DNA from: Enterobacter kobei
GTDB taxonomy: Bacteria; Pseudomonadota; Gammaproteobacteria; Enterobacterales; Enterobacteriaceae
DNA length: 64,000 bases
Direction of reading: 5' to 3'
Assembly (NCBI RefSeq): GCF_001729765.1
Contig: NZ_CP017181.1
Span: forward strand, 3,472,001-3,536,000
Shown here: piece by piece, positions 53,694 through 61,608 of the stretch
Layout of the letters: every line of letters begins with the position of its first letter
How positions within the stretch are numbered: position 1 is the stretch's first letter
Notes under the pieces: generated by a model
The model's input: the letters and a program-made list of their open reading frames with translations, nothing else
Told to the model about the DNA's origin: nothing
Databases searched by the model: none
Program-made: the position numbers and the translations under genes

Positions 53694-53897
53694 TGTCCCT
53701 CCCTCACGAAGGGTTCTGTACTCATCCAATCCTAAGATTTTCATACTGCATCTCACGGTCTTTTTAATGTTATGATTTCTAGCATCATATCCAGGCTTTT
53801 CCTACCCCCAAATCCATGGGACTCTGCATTTTATCATCATTAGCAACCAGCAGATGAGCTTTGTAATAGATGAAGAATGCGCATAAGAAAGCCATAG

Positions 53898-54161
53898 CTA
53901 TTCATGTGACATGCCTGTCCTCAGTATTGGATTTAGGTTACCTCCTGGATAAAACTTACCCATCAACATTAAAAATACAACGATTCCAACAGGCACTCCA
54001 ACAATAGGTGTAGCGAACGCGCTTACTCCCACGGCGGCAACCATACCTCCCAAAGTACTAAACATGATGGGTATGATTAACATAATGATAGCCTGGGGTA
54101 TTCCTGCCTTCCAGAGGAGTAACACCATAATGACAACAAAGAACACCATGAGAAAAGGCAT
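53898..54161 (-). CDS. Small hydrophobic membrane protein (prophage cargo)
   Basis: 87 residues with two or three membrane spans (about 2-17, 22-50 with a glycine/alanine-rich part, and 53-68). A short polar tail (YPGGNLNPILRTGMSHE) ends the protein. GGGGG precedes the ATG. Not recognised. Position next to the Rz/Rz1 genes and the hydrophobic nature would fit a superinfection-exclusion or lysis-linked role, but nothing in the sequence proves that. Confidence 0.6.
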   Translation of the reverse strand: MPFLMVFFVVIMVLLLWKAGIPQAIIMLIIPIMFSTLGGMVAAVGVSAFATPIVGVPVGIVVFLMLMGKFYPGGNLNPILRTGMSHE

Positions 54162-54239
54162 TGTTTGCCCCCTTAATTAAACACACTCTCTATATAACGA
54201 CCATTTGGAAAATTTATTTAGTTATCTTTCAATTAAGGC

Positions 54240-54449
54240 CTACTTGCAGTTCGCCTGCCACGCTTTGTTATGCGCCAGGATGTCGCGCTTCGTCTGCCTG
54301 TCCAGTACATCCCAGTCGTGCGCTGTGCAGTAGATGGGTTTAACCCAGTCGCAAGACGTATCGGCTACCTCAACCCTTACGGGTCCAGTTGTCCCGCAGC
54401 TCGCGATCAACATCGTCGTCAGACATATGGTTAACAGTCTGCTGTACAT
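54240..54449 (-). CDS. Rz1-like outer-membrane spanin
   Basis: 69 residues with a lipoprotein signal: hydrophobic start and lipobox IASC (Cys18). It begins inside the Rz gene, 80 bases before its end and in another frame, the nested arrangement typical of two-component spanins. With Rz it fuses the inner and outer membranes at the last step of lysis. The mature part has three more cysteines (SCDW, YCTA, NCK). Confidence 0.8.
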   Translation of the reverse strand: MYSRLLTICLTTMLIASCGTTGPVRVEVADTSCDWVKPIYCTAHDWDVLDRQTKRDILAHNKAWQANCK

Positions 54450-54645
54450 TGCTGGCCTCTTTCGTTGCTTCTACCCGGCGTTCGGCTGCTGCGACCGTTG
54501 CCGCTGCGTTATCTTCGGTGCGCTGCTGGTCGGCTTTCACTTCAGCTTTGCTGGTGCCGCGAATATGGCCCAGGCCAAAAGCGCCGGCGATAGCGGAAAT
54601 AACCAATGCGACCAGCCCAATTATCGTTTCGATCCCCACATTCAC
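54370..54645 (-). CDS. Rz-like inner-membrane spanin
   Basis: 91 residues: an N-terminal membrane segment (about 6-26, IIGLVALVISAIAGAFGLGH) and a charged, alanine-rich coiled coil in the periplasm (about 33-70). This is the i-spanin layout. It directly follows the endolysin gene (1-base gap) and contains the Rz1 start in another frame. The lysis cassette is therefore holins, endolysin, Rz, Rz1. Confidence 0.78.
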   Translation of the reverse strand: MNVGIETIIGLVALVISAIAGAFGLGHIRGTSKAEVKADQQRTEDNAAATVAAAERRVEATKEASNVQQTVNHMSDDDVDRELRDNWTRKG

Positions 54646-54646
54646 C

Positions 54647-55276
54647 TCATACCAGAACGGATTTCGCCAGGTTCAACAGCGCACGGCGTTTATCCAGCCC
54701 GTTGCGGCCGCCATTGATTAACAGTGTCACGCGCTCAACGTCGCCGGAATGAAGAAGGCAACCGCGGGAGGCATAGAACCATGCGGCAGAGCGCGCGGCG
54801 TATTCATCCTTTTCAAGCAGCTCCGGATGAGTAACAAGGTCCAGTTTCAACGCCTGGCCACAACTGCGATAGTTGCTCAGGCCGGTAATCTGTTTCAGCC
54901 CACGACCGCGATATTTCCAGCCATCACCAGCGACCTGATTGCCAAGGTGTTCTTTTCCCCACTCACCACCGTATACCAGATTGGCGATCGCTTTCTGGTT
55001 TGCCGGTTGCGTTGCCGTTCTGCCAAGTGCGGCGGATTGCTGTTGAGTGATGCGGTGGCTGCCGAACGTCGGTACCAGGTTTTCAACCGCGTAATTCAGG
55101 TTCTCCACCAGTCGGGTAAATCTGGTGCTTTCATGCCCCATCTGGGCAATAAACATGGCCTGATCAAGCGGTGCGGTGATGCCGTATTCCTTCATGGCGG
55201 CGTCGATATGCGGAAACCAGCGCGCAGCTAATCCGGCGCTGATACCAGCCGCCTTCTGAAATTGTGATTGGTTCAT
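54647..55276 (-). CDS. Endolysin, glycoside hydrolase family 19
   Basis: 209 residues of a chitinase-class (GH19) lysin. The catalytic Glu49 is in AQMGHESTRF; YRGRGLKQITGLSNY is the family's second signature. Such enzymes cut the glycan of murein as phage lysozymes. There is no signal sequence, so it needs the holin to reach the wall. The start shares its last base with the upstream holin stop region (55276), so the two are translationally coupled. Confidence 0.9.
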   Translation of the reverse strand: MNQSQFQKAAGISAGLAARWFPHIDAAMKEYGITAPLDQAMFIAQMGHESTRFTRLVENLNYAVENLVPTFGSHRITQQQSAALGRTATQPANQKAIANLVYGGEWGKEHLGNQVAGDGWKYRGRGLKQITGLSNYRSCGQALKLDLVTHPELLEKDEYAARSAAWFYASRGCLLHSGDVERVTLLINGGRNGLDKRRALLNLAKSVLV

Positions 55277-55557
55277 TAGTGCCTCAGATGATCAACCAGA
55301 CGTGCAACGTTGCCTTTGACGGCCACCAGCACGGAAAGGAATATGATATTGGCCGCAATGATGGCCCATGATGAATGCGGGTAAATCCCACACAGGTACG
55401 CCAGCGGTACAGCGCTGTAAGTGACGGTAATCAGCCAGGCTAAACGCGAAATCCATGGCCGATGCCGCGAATCACCACGGCGGTAAAACATCAGAGTAAT
55501 TACAACTCCGGCGCAGAGCAGCGCGTTGATAGTTGCTGTTGGGTCATTTAGTACCAC
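55276..55557 (-). CDS. Phage holin, three-span type
   Basis: 93 residues with three membrane spans (about 7-24, 38-56 and 66-82) and a charged C-terminal tail (LVDHLRH). This size and topology fit a class I holin that opens the inner membrane for the endolysin. It overlaps the preceding gene by 14 bases and the endolysin by one. The assignment rests on topology and position. Confidence 0.72.
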   Translation of the reverse strand: MVLNDPTATINALLCAGVVITLMFYRRGDSRHRPWISRLAWLITVTYSAVPLAYLCGIYPHSSWAIIAANIIFLSVLVAVKGNVARLVDHLRH

Positions 55558-55930
55558 CTGAACCTCCCCGGCGCGTTATCAGCGCCACCAGCGAGCCGAT
55601 GTCCTGCTTGTTCAGGAACGTAAGGATTTGAACGGCTAACGCAGAAGCTATTACGGCACCAATAGCATCCAGAGGCTTCTCGGTGTACCCCGTCCAGGAT
55701 GTGAGTTTTGACCCCAACAACCCCGAACAAAGAATGCCGACGATATACGACACGAAGAAGTAGGCCAGGCGACGTAACACACTCAGGTCAGCTGCTGTCG
55801 CTATGTAGAATACTGCGCCTGCAAATGCTCCAAAAACAACACCGTAATCAGTTCCGGTCAATAGACCGTAAACACTTGCTCCAGTCAAAGCTAAACCGGC
55901 CAGCCCTGTGCCGGAAAATGGATCGGACAT
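55544..55930 (-). CDS. Putative holin or holin-associated membrane protein
   Basis: 128 residues with a glycine-rich N-terminus (GTGLAGLALTGASVYGLLTG) and about four membrane spans, the C-terminus RRGGSGGTK polar. It resembles members of phage holin families that occur as first gene of a two-gene holin unit. It overlaps the next gene by 14 bases. Its ribosome site (GGGGAG) lies in one arm of a 9-bp inverted repeat. Holin versus antiholin cannot be told from sequence. Confidence 0.7.
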   Translation of the reverse strand: MSDPFSGTGLAGLALTGASVYGLLTGTDYGVVFGAFAGAVFYIATAADLSVLRRLAYFFVSYIVGILCSGLLGSKLTSWTGYTEKPLDAIGAVIASALAVQILTFLNKQDIGSLVALITRRGGSGGTK

Positions 55931-55935
55931 AGGTC

Positions 55936-55975
55936 TCCCCTCATATAGCTGTGTATCCTCTCAGTAATGAGGGGA
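55936..55975 (-). promoter_or_regulatory. Hairpin hiding the ribosome site of the holin-like gene
   Basis: TCCCCTCAT (55936-55944) pairs perfectly with ATGAGGGGA (55967-55975), loop 22 bases. The arm next to the gene contains its GGGGAG Shine-Dalgarno sequence, six bases from the start. Such a fold could delay or limit translation, as structures at the lambda S start do. Confidence 0.55.
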
Positions 55976-55977
55976 AT

Positions 55978-56002
55978 AAAAAAAGCCCGCACGGGAGCGG
56001 GC
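55978..56002 (-). terminator. Terminator upstream of the holin genes
   Basis: GCCCGC / GCGGGC with a 6-base loop and seven T on the minus strand. It separates the P63C gene from the lysis cassette, so Q-modified polymerase would be needed to read through. Confidence 0.88.
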
Positions 56003-56107
56003 AACGAATGCAGATATTTATTTTTTTCAATTTCAGAACGAAGATTATCGGCAGTCTTGGGAAATACTTTAGACAATAAAAACCCGGCGCGGTGGCCGCG
56101 TTGATGA

Positions 56108-57070
56108 TCACTTGTTTACTTTTTCCAATGCAGATTCGTAAGCGTCTTTCTCATCAAATAGAGTCGTTACCGCTAAAACCTTACCAATCTGCTGCTTGAG
56201 CGCCTTGACGCCAACCTCAGATAGGAACTGGTGGATCTTGTCTCCGGGTTTTCCGAATTCATCTTTGCTACTTTTAGCAAGGTCAAGAATCTTACCTTCG
56301 CTTTTGGCCAAGGGCTTGTAAATTTGCTCAATAGTCAATTTTTTGAATAAGAATGGACGCCCTCGTCCTGGCTTGTTTAATTGATAAATTTTGTACCAAG
56401 CCTCATAAAGTTCGTTGGGAAACTCTTTCTCATACTGCCTAGCTTCTTCCCTAACAAATGCTTTGAAGAGATCAATTACTTGCTGTACTTCAGGTTTGAA
56501 TCCAGCTACAGCGTAAGCAACGTTAGTAATACCAACCTTTGCCGCCGAGTTAACTAAGTCTTGAGCTTGCATAGCTGCATTTAGTCTAGATGCTGGAAGA
56601 TCGCCACTATCTTTAGCTGCCGTAAGGGCTTTGCAAATATCAATTACTACTGAAATATCATATCCATGTCCGCCAGTAAAAGAACCGAGTACTGCGCCAT
56701 CGTTCTCCCATTGAAAAATATAAGGATTTTCCATTTTCTCAAGCAAAACTGCGTCTACGTAATCTTGCATATATTGAGCGTTAAGAACTCGGTCGATATC
56801 TTTTACTCGCTCCCCAAGACCAATGAGTTTTGCCAGCCCGGTTTTAGTTACCACAGCCGTTTTAGATTCATTGTCTAAAACATAACACTCAGTATCAATG
56901 CCAAACTCTTCCATAAAGCTTCCCTTGTGGGTTGCTTTCAACGGCTTGTCTTTCCATCTTGCTGCCGCTGCTTTTTTGGCAATGTCAGAACGCTGCTCTT
57001 TAGTAAGAGACTTCGCCCTAGCAATCCCGCCCTTAGCTTTACCCTTTGGATCTTTCTTATCGTCTGACAT
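56108..57070 (-). CDS. P63C domain-containing protein
   Basis: 320 residues. The N-terminus is basic and starts GGIARAKSLTKEQRSDIAKK followed by AAAARW, a short repeat-like helix also seen at the start of other phage proteins; the P63C domain covers about residues 110-290. Function is unknown; it is found in prophages and mobile elements. It lies between tRNA-Arg and the holins. Two symmetric palindromes overlap its ATG, suggesting that it, or another factor, represses this gene. ATG at 57070 was used; one two codons upstream is also possible. Confidence 0.75.
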   Translation of the reverse strand: MSDDKKDPKGKAKGGIARAKSLTKEQRSDIAKKAAAARWKDKPLKATHKGSFMEEFGIDTECYVLDNESKTAVVTKTGLAKLIGLGERVKDIDRVLNAQYMQDYVDAVLLEKMENPYIFQWENDGAVLGSFTGGHGYDISVVIDICKALTAAKDSGDLPASRLNAAMQAQDLVNSAAKVGITNVAYAVAGFKPEVQQVIDLFKAFVREEARQYEKEFPNELYEAWYKIYQLNKPGRGRPFLFKKLTIEQIYKPLAKSEGKILDLAKSSKDEFGKPGDKIHQFLSEVGVKALKQQIGKVLAVTTLFDEKDAYESALEKVNK

Positions 57071-57103
57071 ATGCAAGCATTTTTCACTATTTTATGCTTG
57101 CAT
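57071..57103. promoter_or_regulatory. Paired palindromes at the start of the P63C gene
   Basis: ATGCAAGCAT (57071-57080) and ATGCTTGCAT (57094-57103) are each self-complementary, and together form an 11-bp inverted repeat (with one more base on each side). They are 23 bases apart and abut the start codon, so a bound dimer pair would block transcription or initiation. Confidence 0.6.
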
Positions 57104-57170
57104 AGTCAAGAGTATATAAAAGGCCGCTGGATGGTAGCCTTCAGTAAACTAATGTTGTTGTGCTTAATTG

Positions 57171-57244
57171 TACGCCATCGAGGATTCGAACCCCGAACCA
57201 CGGAGATAGAAGCTCCATGCTCTTTCCAGTTGAGCTAATGGCGG
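57171..57244 (-). tRNA. tRNA-Arg (anticodon TCT)
   Basis: 74 bases with full cloverleaf: acceptor CCGCCAT/ATGGCGT (first pair C-T mismatched), D-stem GCTC/GAGC, anticodon stem TGGAG/CTCCG with loop CTTCTAT (anticodon TCT, reading AGA and AGG), T-stem CGGGG/CCTCG with loop TTCGAAT, discriminator A, no encoded CCA. It follows a terminator directly. Arginine tRNAs for rare codons lie in this place (after Q) in Shiga-toxin lambdoid phages. Confidence 0.9.
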
Positions 57245-57274
57245 AAAAAAAAGACCAGCATTGGGTTGCTGGTC
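57245..57274 (-). terminator. Terminator just upstream of tRNA-Arg
   Basis: GACCAGCA / TGCTGGTC 8-bp stem with a 6-base loop and eight T on the minus strand. The tRNA begins at the next base, so it would be reached only by antiterminated transcripts or by its own promoter. Confidence 0.85.
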
Positions 57275-57656
57275 ATGGGTCATGCAGTTGTCTCTGCGAA
57301 GCGGGTGTATCCCCCACCCAGTGTTATCAGTATCGAGAGCATTATCAAATGCCATAAAAACTATAGCACTGATGAAAAAATACACTCTGTCAAAGGCCAT
57401 CAGAAATGACCTTTTGCTCATAACGGGAAGCCAGCTCTCCCGAATGCTTAGTGTCACGCCTAAGCAGGGCATGAAAGCAGGCTTTCCGTTGTGTTTAAAA
57501 CGAAAAAACCCCGCGGTATTAACCGCAGGGCTTTAAGGATTTCTTGCTGGTCGGAACGAATGAACGGATTCCCAGCGTTAGAGTTGATGCTAGCCGAAAA
57601 TTCCGCAGACCTCAACACCTTTTTTCTCTGACAATTGAGCTTTATAGAAAATCAGC
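57275..57656 (-). other. Late leader region downstream of Q (no gene)
   Basis: About 380 bases after the Q gene without a coding region I can support. By analogy with lambda this holds the late promoter pR', the Q binding site and the tR' terminator; the terminator is visible at 57503-57530. I cannot place the promoter with confidence. A long frame across 57164-57472 covers the tRNA and is not a gene. Confidence 0.6.
57503..57530 (-). terminator. tR'-like terminator in the late leader
   Basis: CCCTGCGGT / ACCGCGGGG stem (one T-G pair) with a 4-base loop and six T, about 125 bases downstream of the Q reading frame. This is the expected target of Q antitermination. Confidence 0.85.
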
Positions 57657-58466
57657 CTACATCGTAACTGACTTTAAGGCGCTGTCTGCATAACCTTCTT
57701 GCCTGTGGCATTCTTCCACCAGCAATTCAAACAGCGGTTGCAGCTGACCGTAAGCGGTGGTTTTTTTTACATCCCATACGGTGCGGACGCCCTACAGCAC
57801 ATTGGAAAATTTTAGCCGGGCGTAACCTCTCCCCGTGCAACGGTCACACACCTTCATGACCGGCACGCCCTGTTCCTCTGTCTTTTTCTTATCCAGCACC
57901 CTCCCTTTCCCGTGGCAGCGACACGCATTGCTGATAACGCCTTTGCCGTTACACGCTTTGCACAGAACGCGCGCGCTCTCCCGAACTGATTTCCACTCCT
58001 CCCAGTATGAGGGGTAAACACCCTTTGTAACTTTTGCCCATTTTGGCGGCTTGCCGTCAGGGTATTGGATTTTGTTGGTGAATACCTCGACTTCGGTAAA
58101 ACCGCTACCATCGCAGCAGTCACATCTGCGAACGCTTGCCGCACTACGGGCGTAATCCTGGTATGCAAAAGCACACATAATTTCGAGAACGCGCTGCCGG
58201 ACTTTTTCATCGAGTTCTGTAACTGATTTAAAGCGTCGGCATAGGACCAACGATGCTCCATAAAGCGCCTCCATTGCCCGGTCAGGGCTGCTGATACCAA
58301 TTTTTGCAAGGTATAAATCGAATCCAAACCCACACTTGGCGTTAACCAGTCCAAGCGCGGTCATAACATCAGTTCCGGTCAGATTGTCGGTGGCAGTCGC
58401 CCTCGAGGAGTCACTGAACATCGGTGATTTTGGCGCGAAATATTTAGCGATTGATTCGAGGTTCAT
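57657..58466 (-). pseudogene. Q-type antiterminator, interrupted by an amber codon
   Basis: 269 codons of the lambda Q (Antiterm) family: MNLESIAKYFAPKSPMFSDS at the N-terminus, like lambda Q, and zinc-type cysteine motifs CDCCDGSG, CKACNGKG, CRCHGKG and CDRCTGRG. Codon 225 is TAG (57792-57794). The frame continues without shift through WDVKKTTAYGQLQPLFELLV and the normal end (ECHRQEGYADSALKSVTM) to the stop at 57657. The product made is 224 residues and lacks the C-terminal helix conserved in the family; a CAG to TAG change is the simplest cause. Confidence 0.85.
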
Positions 58467-58467
58467 T

Positions 58468-59592
58468 ATGCGGCTCCTGCTGAATGATAGATTCGAACAA
58501 AATTACGAAGGATGCGGTAGTCCACCAGCACTGATCCCCGGTATCCCAGAAGGCGCATTCACCACCACGGCGACACTGCGCACCTTTATCGATGAGTACA
58601 ACAACGGCCTGCCTGTACTGCTGAGCGCAGACGATATCAAAAGATTTCTTGAAGAGCATAACGCCACGCTGCCCGCTCAGGTGCCGCTGGGCGCTAGCCT
58701 GGAAGAAACAGCGCAGAACTATATGACGCTGCCAGCTAACTTCCAGCGTATCGATGCAGACCAGAAGCAGACGGCAACGGCAATGAAAGCCTGCATCAAA
58801 GAGTACAACGCCACCCTGCCGACGCCGGTTAAAACTAGCGGCAGCCGTGACGCGCTGCTCGAGCAGTTAGCGATCATCAACCCTGACATGGTGGCGCAGG
58901 AAGCGCAGAAGCCACAGCCGCTGAAAGTATCTGGCACTAAGGCCGATCTGATTCAGGCCGTGAAGACAGTCAAACCAGATGCCGTGTTTGCCGACGAGCT
59001 GCTGGATGCCTGGCGCGATAACCCGGAGGGGAAAGTGCTGGTTACCCGCCAGCAGCTGGGCACCGCACTGAATATTCAAAAAGCGCTTCTGGCTCACCCG
59101 ACCGCCAGCATGCTGCTGACCCACCCGAGCCGTGCCGTCGAGGTGAGTTACTTCGGCTTTGACGAGGAGACGGGCCTGGAAGTTCGTGTGCGCCCGGACC
59201 TCGAGATCGACCTGGACGGTGTGCGTATCGGCGCAGACCTGAAAACTATCAGCATGTGGAACGTAAAGCAGGAAAGCCTGCGCGCCAGACTGCACCGGGA
59301 AATCATTGACCGCGACTATCACCTGAGCGCAGCCATGTACTGCGAAACCGCGGCGCTGGACCAGTTCTTCTGGATTTTCGTCAACAAAGACGAGAACTAC
59401 CACTGGATCGCCATCATCGAGGCATCCGCTGAACTGCTGGAGCTGGGCATGCTCGAGTACCGCAAAGCGATGCGCGCTATCGCAACCGGATTCGACACAG
59501 GTGAATGGCCAGCACCAATCACTGCCGACTACACCGACGAACTGAACGACTTCGACCTGCGCCGCCTCGAAGCGCTGCGTACTCAGGCATAA
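58468..59592 (+). pseudogene. RecE-type exonuclease, 5' end lost
   Basis: About 374 residues, the C-terminal part of a RecE/exonuclease VIII-like protein (E. coli RecE has 866). The nuclease core of the PD-(D/E)XK type is there: RPDLEIDLDG, GADLKTI (about residues 240-265) and HLSAAMYCE. The 5' end runs straight into the start of the divergent Q gene, so the rest of recE and the immunity region are deleted. ATG at 58468 is the first usable start; the C-terminal nuclease may still be made. Confidence 0.72.
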
Positions 59593-59601
59593 GGGGGATA
59601 T

Positions 59602-60687
59602 ATGCAAAATACCAACGTTACCGTTGCTGATCAGAACACCGTTATTAATTCCAACGTGGCACTGTTCGATTCTCAATACCTTAACGCCATCAGCACTTTT
59701 GCGCAGATTATGGCTCAGGGCACCGCGACAGTTCCTAAGCATCTTCAGGGCAATCAGGCCGATTGCATGGCCGTAGCGATGCAGGCAGCACAATGGCAGA
59801 TGAATCCCTTTGCTGTAGCACAGAAGACGCACCTGATTAATGGTGTGCTCGGGTACGAAGCGCAGTTGGTCAATGCCGTCATTTCGCGTAGCGGCGTGCT
59901 TGCCAGCCGCTTTGAATATGAGTGGTACGGGCCATGGGAAAAAGTTGTTGGAAAATTCCATATTCGTAAAGGCGAAAAAGGCGAGTACCGGGTCCCTGGC
60001 TGGACCCTGGCTGACGAAGCCGGGATCGGCATTATTATCCGCGCAACCCTGAAGGGTGAAGATCAGCCGAGAGAACTCGATTTACTGCTGGCTCAGGCTC
60101 GCACCCGTAACTCAACGCTCTGGGCTGACGACCCGCGCCAGCAGCTTGCATATCTCGCAGTGAAGCGCTGGGCCCGCCTGTTCTGCCCGGATGTGATTCT
60201 GGGCGTTTATACCCCGGACGAGCTGGGTGATCGGCGTGAAGAACGGGAGGTAAACCCTGCCCCTGTGCAGCACATAAGTTTGACTGAAATTACTGATGAC
60301 AACTTATCTACCACACAGAACGCGCAGCAGTCCTCAGTAAATATCGACACTTTGGCTGATGAATACCGTAAACGGATTGATTCTGCTGAAACTCTGGACG
60401 ATGCCACTACCGTCGGAAACGACATCAATGCTTCTAAATCCGTACTGGGTGCAGCATTGCACACCGAACTGAAAAACAAAGCTACGCGCCGGTACCACTT
60501 TGTGAATGCGAAAAACAAAGTTGATACAGCTATCAAAGCACTTCCAAAACCGGGAGTGGAAGGTGCGGGAGAACGCTTCGAGGAAGTTGAAAAGATGCTC
60601 TTGGCGGCTAAACGGCACTTGGGTGATGAATTGCACGATAAGTACCGCATCACCCTCGATGATATGAAACCGGAATATGTGGCCTAA
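59602..60687 (+). CDS. recT: RecT family single-strand annealing protein
   Basis: 361 residues. The RecT domain covers about 35-215 (GTATVPKHLQGNQADCMAVA; WADDPRQQLAYLAVKRWARL). It binds single strands and anneals them for phage recombination, working with the RecE nuclease upstream. It has a C-terminal extension of about 130 residues, longer than E. coli RecT (269), with coiled-coil character. GGGGG precedes the ATG, nine bases after recE. Confidence 0.9.
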   Translation: MQNTNVTVADQNTVINSNVALFDSQYLNAISTFAQIMAQGTATVPKHLQGNQADCMAVAMQAAQWQMNPFAVAQKTHLINGVLGYEAQLVNAVISRSGVLASRFEYEWYGPWEKVVGKFHIRKGEKGEYRVPGWTLADEAGIGIIIRATLKGEDQPRELDLLLAQARTRNSTLWADDPRQQLAYLAVKRWARLFCPDVILGVYTPDELGDRREEREVNPAPVQHISLTEITDDNLSTTQNAQQSSVNIDTLADEYRKRIDSAETLDDATTVGNDINASKSVLGAALHTELKNKATRRYHFVNAKNKVDTAIKALPKPGVEGAGERFEEVEKMLLAAKRHLGDELHDKYRITLDDMKPEYVA

Positions 60688-60694
60688 GGGAGGC

Positions 60695-60712
60695 GGGAGG
60701 GTTCGCCCTCCC
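60695..60712 (+). promoter_or_regulatory. Stable UUCG hairpin between recT and the ASCH gene
   Basis: GGGAGGG-TTCG-CCCTCCC, a perfect 7-bp GC stem with a cUUCGg-type tetraloop, 7 bases after recT. No T-run, so it is more likely an mRNA stabiliser or processing signal than a terminator. Confidence 0.6.
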
Positions 60713-60721
60713 GGTAACGAT

Positions 60722-61333
60722 ATGACGAAAATTATCGAACGCGGAATGATTTTTAACGGTGAGATGGTGCGGGCGATCCTCGATGGACGGAAGACGCAGA
60801 CGCGGCGGATCATCAAGCCGCAGCCAGAGGGAACATTAAGCGGAAGTTTATCCGGTATGTGGTTAAGCAGGCCTCTTAACGGACTGTTGTTGCCGAAAAT
60901 TGAAGATATCGCAATCCATTGCCCGTTCGGTGTCGTCGGTGATCGCATCTGGGTGCGGGAGACGTGGGCAGAGGCTGGAGCAAGCGCGCCGGATCTGAAA
61001 CTTTATCGCGCGAATTACCCTGCGCATGTTCCAACTCATTACGAGAACGTGCCGCCGGCAGAGGATGTCCGCTGGACACCCAGCATCCACATGCCGCGCT
61101 GGGCCAGCCGTATTCTGCTGGAGATCACCGATGTACGGGTCGAGCAGCTGAACGATATCAGTGAGGAAGACGCACGTTCGGAGGGAATTTCTGGCTCCTC
61201 GGCACGTGACGTTAAAGAGGCTTACGCAGCGTTATGGCGGTCTATCTACGGTTCTGACAGCTGGCGCGCTAACCCATGGGTCTATGTGATCAAGTTTAAG
61301 CGTATCGAAGGAGATGGCCATGCGACTGATTAA
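60722..61333 (+). CDS. ASCH domain phage protein
   Basis: 203 residues with the ASCH-type pattern of phage early proteins: ERGMIFNGEMVRAILDGRKT then QTRRIIKPQP at the N-terminus, GDRIWVRETWAE, and SRILLEITDVRVEQLNDISEE with a final WVYVIKFKRI. ASCH domains resemble PUA folds and probably bind RNA or modified nucleotides. It lies in the early operon after recT and overlaps the next gene by 14 bases. ATG at 60722 (MTKIIERG) was chosen, although its Shine-Dalgarno is weak. Confidence 0.8.
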   Translation: MTKIIERGMIFNGEMVRAILDGRKTQTRRIIKPQPEGTLSGSLSGMWLSRPLNGLLLPKIEDIAIHCPFGVVGDRIWVRETWAEAGASAPDLKLYRANYPAHVPTHYENVPPAEDVRWTPSIHMPRWASRILLEITDVRVEQLNDISEEDARSEGISGSSARDVKEAYAALWRSIYGSDSWRANPWVYVIKFKRIEGDGHATD

Positions 61334-61562
61334 CCGAGGTAACCAGCAATCCCCGTTAGCGCGTCAGGCATGCGACATCGCGCTGGCAGCCCACCAGCAA
61401 AGATACGGCGACTATGGGCGCAGCAAGATGAAAGAGACGTATACGGTGAAGGTTGAAGGCGTGAAGGTCTGGGTGGAGGTGGTGAACCGCAAGGCGAGCT
61501 ATGTGGCCACGGCAATGACAGGCATGCGCCGCTTGCGTGCCCTTCCCGGCCAGGCGTCCTGA
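61320..61562 (+). CDS. DUF4060 family phage protein
   Basis: 80 residues, with the DUF4060 pattern: MRLINRGNQQSPLARQACDI at the start and KETYTVKVEGVKVWVEVVNR in the middle. Conserved in the early left operon of lambdoid phages; function unknown. The ATG at 61320 has AAGGAG at proper distance, better than the ATG at 61314. It overlaps the end of the ASCH gene by 14 bases. Confidence 0.85.
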   Translation: MRLINRGNQQSPLARQACDIALAAHQQRYGDYGRSKMKETYTVKVEGVKVWVEVVNRKASYVATAMTGMRRLRALPGQAS

Positions 61563-61608
61563 TAAAGAATTATCAAACGGCCCCGGTTGGGGCCCTTGGA
61601 GAACGAAG

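Noticed and set aside
57164..57472. A 102-codon minus-strand frame in the Q late leader
   Set aside because: It covers a complete tRNA and a terminator, which explains the sequence better.
58444..58659. A 71-codon minus-strand frame upstream of Q
   Set aside because: It lies across the Q/recE deletion joint, is antisense to recE and has no recognisable content.
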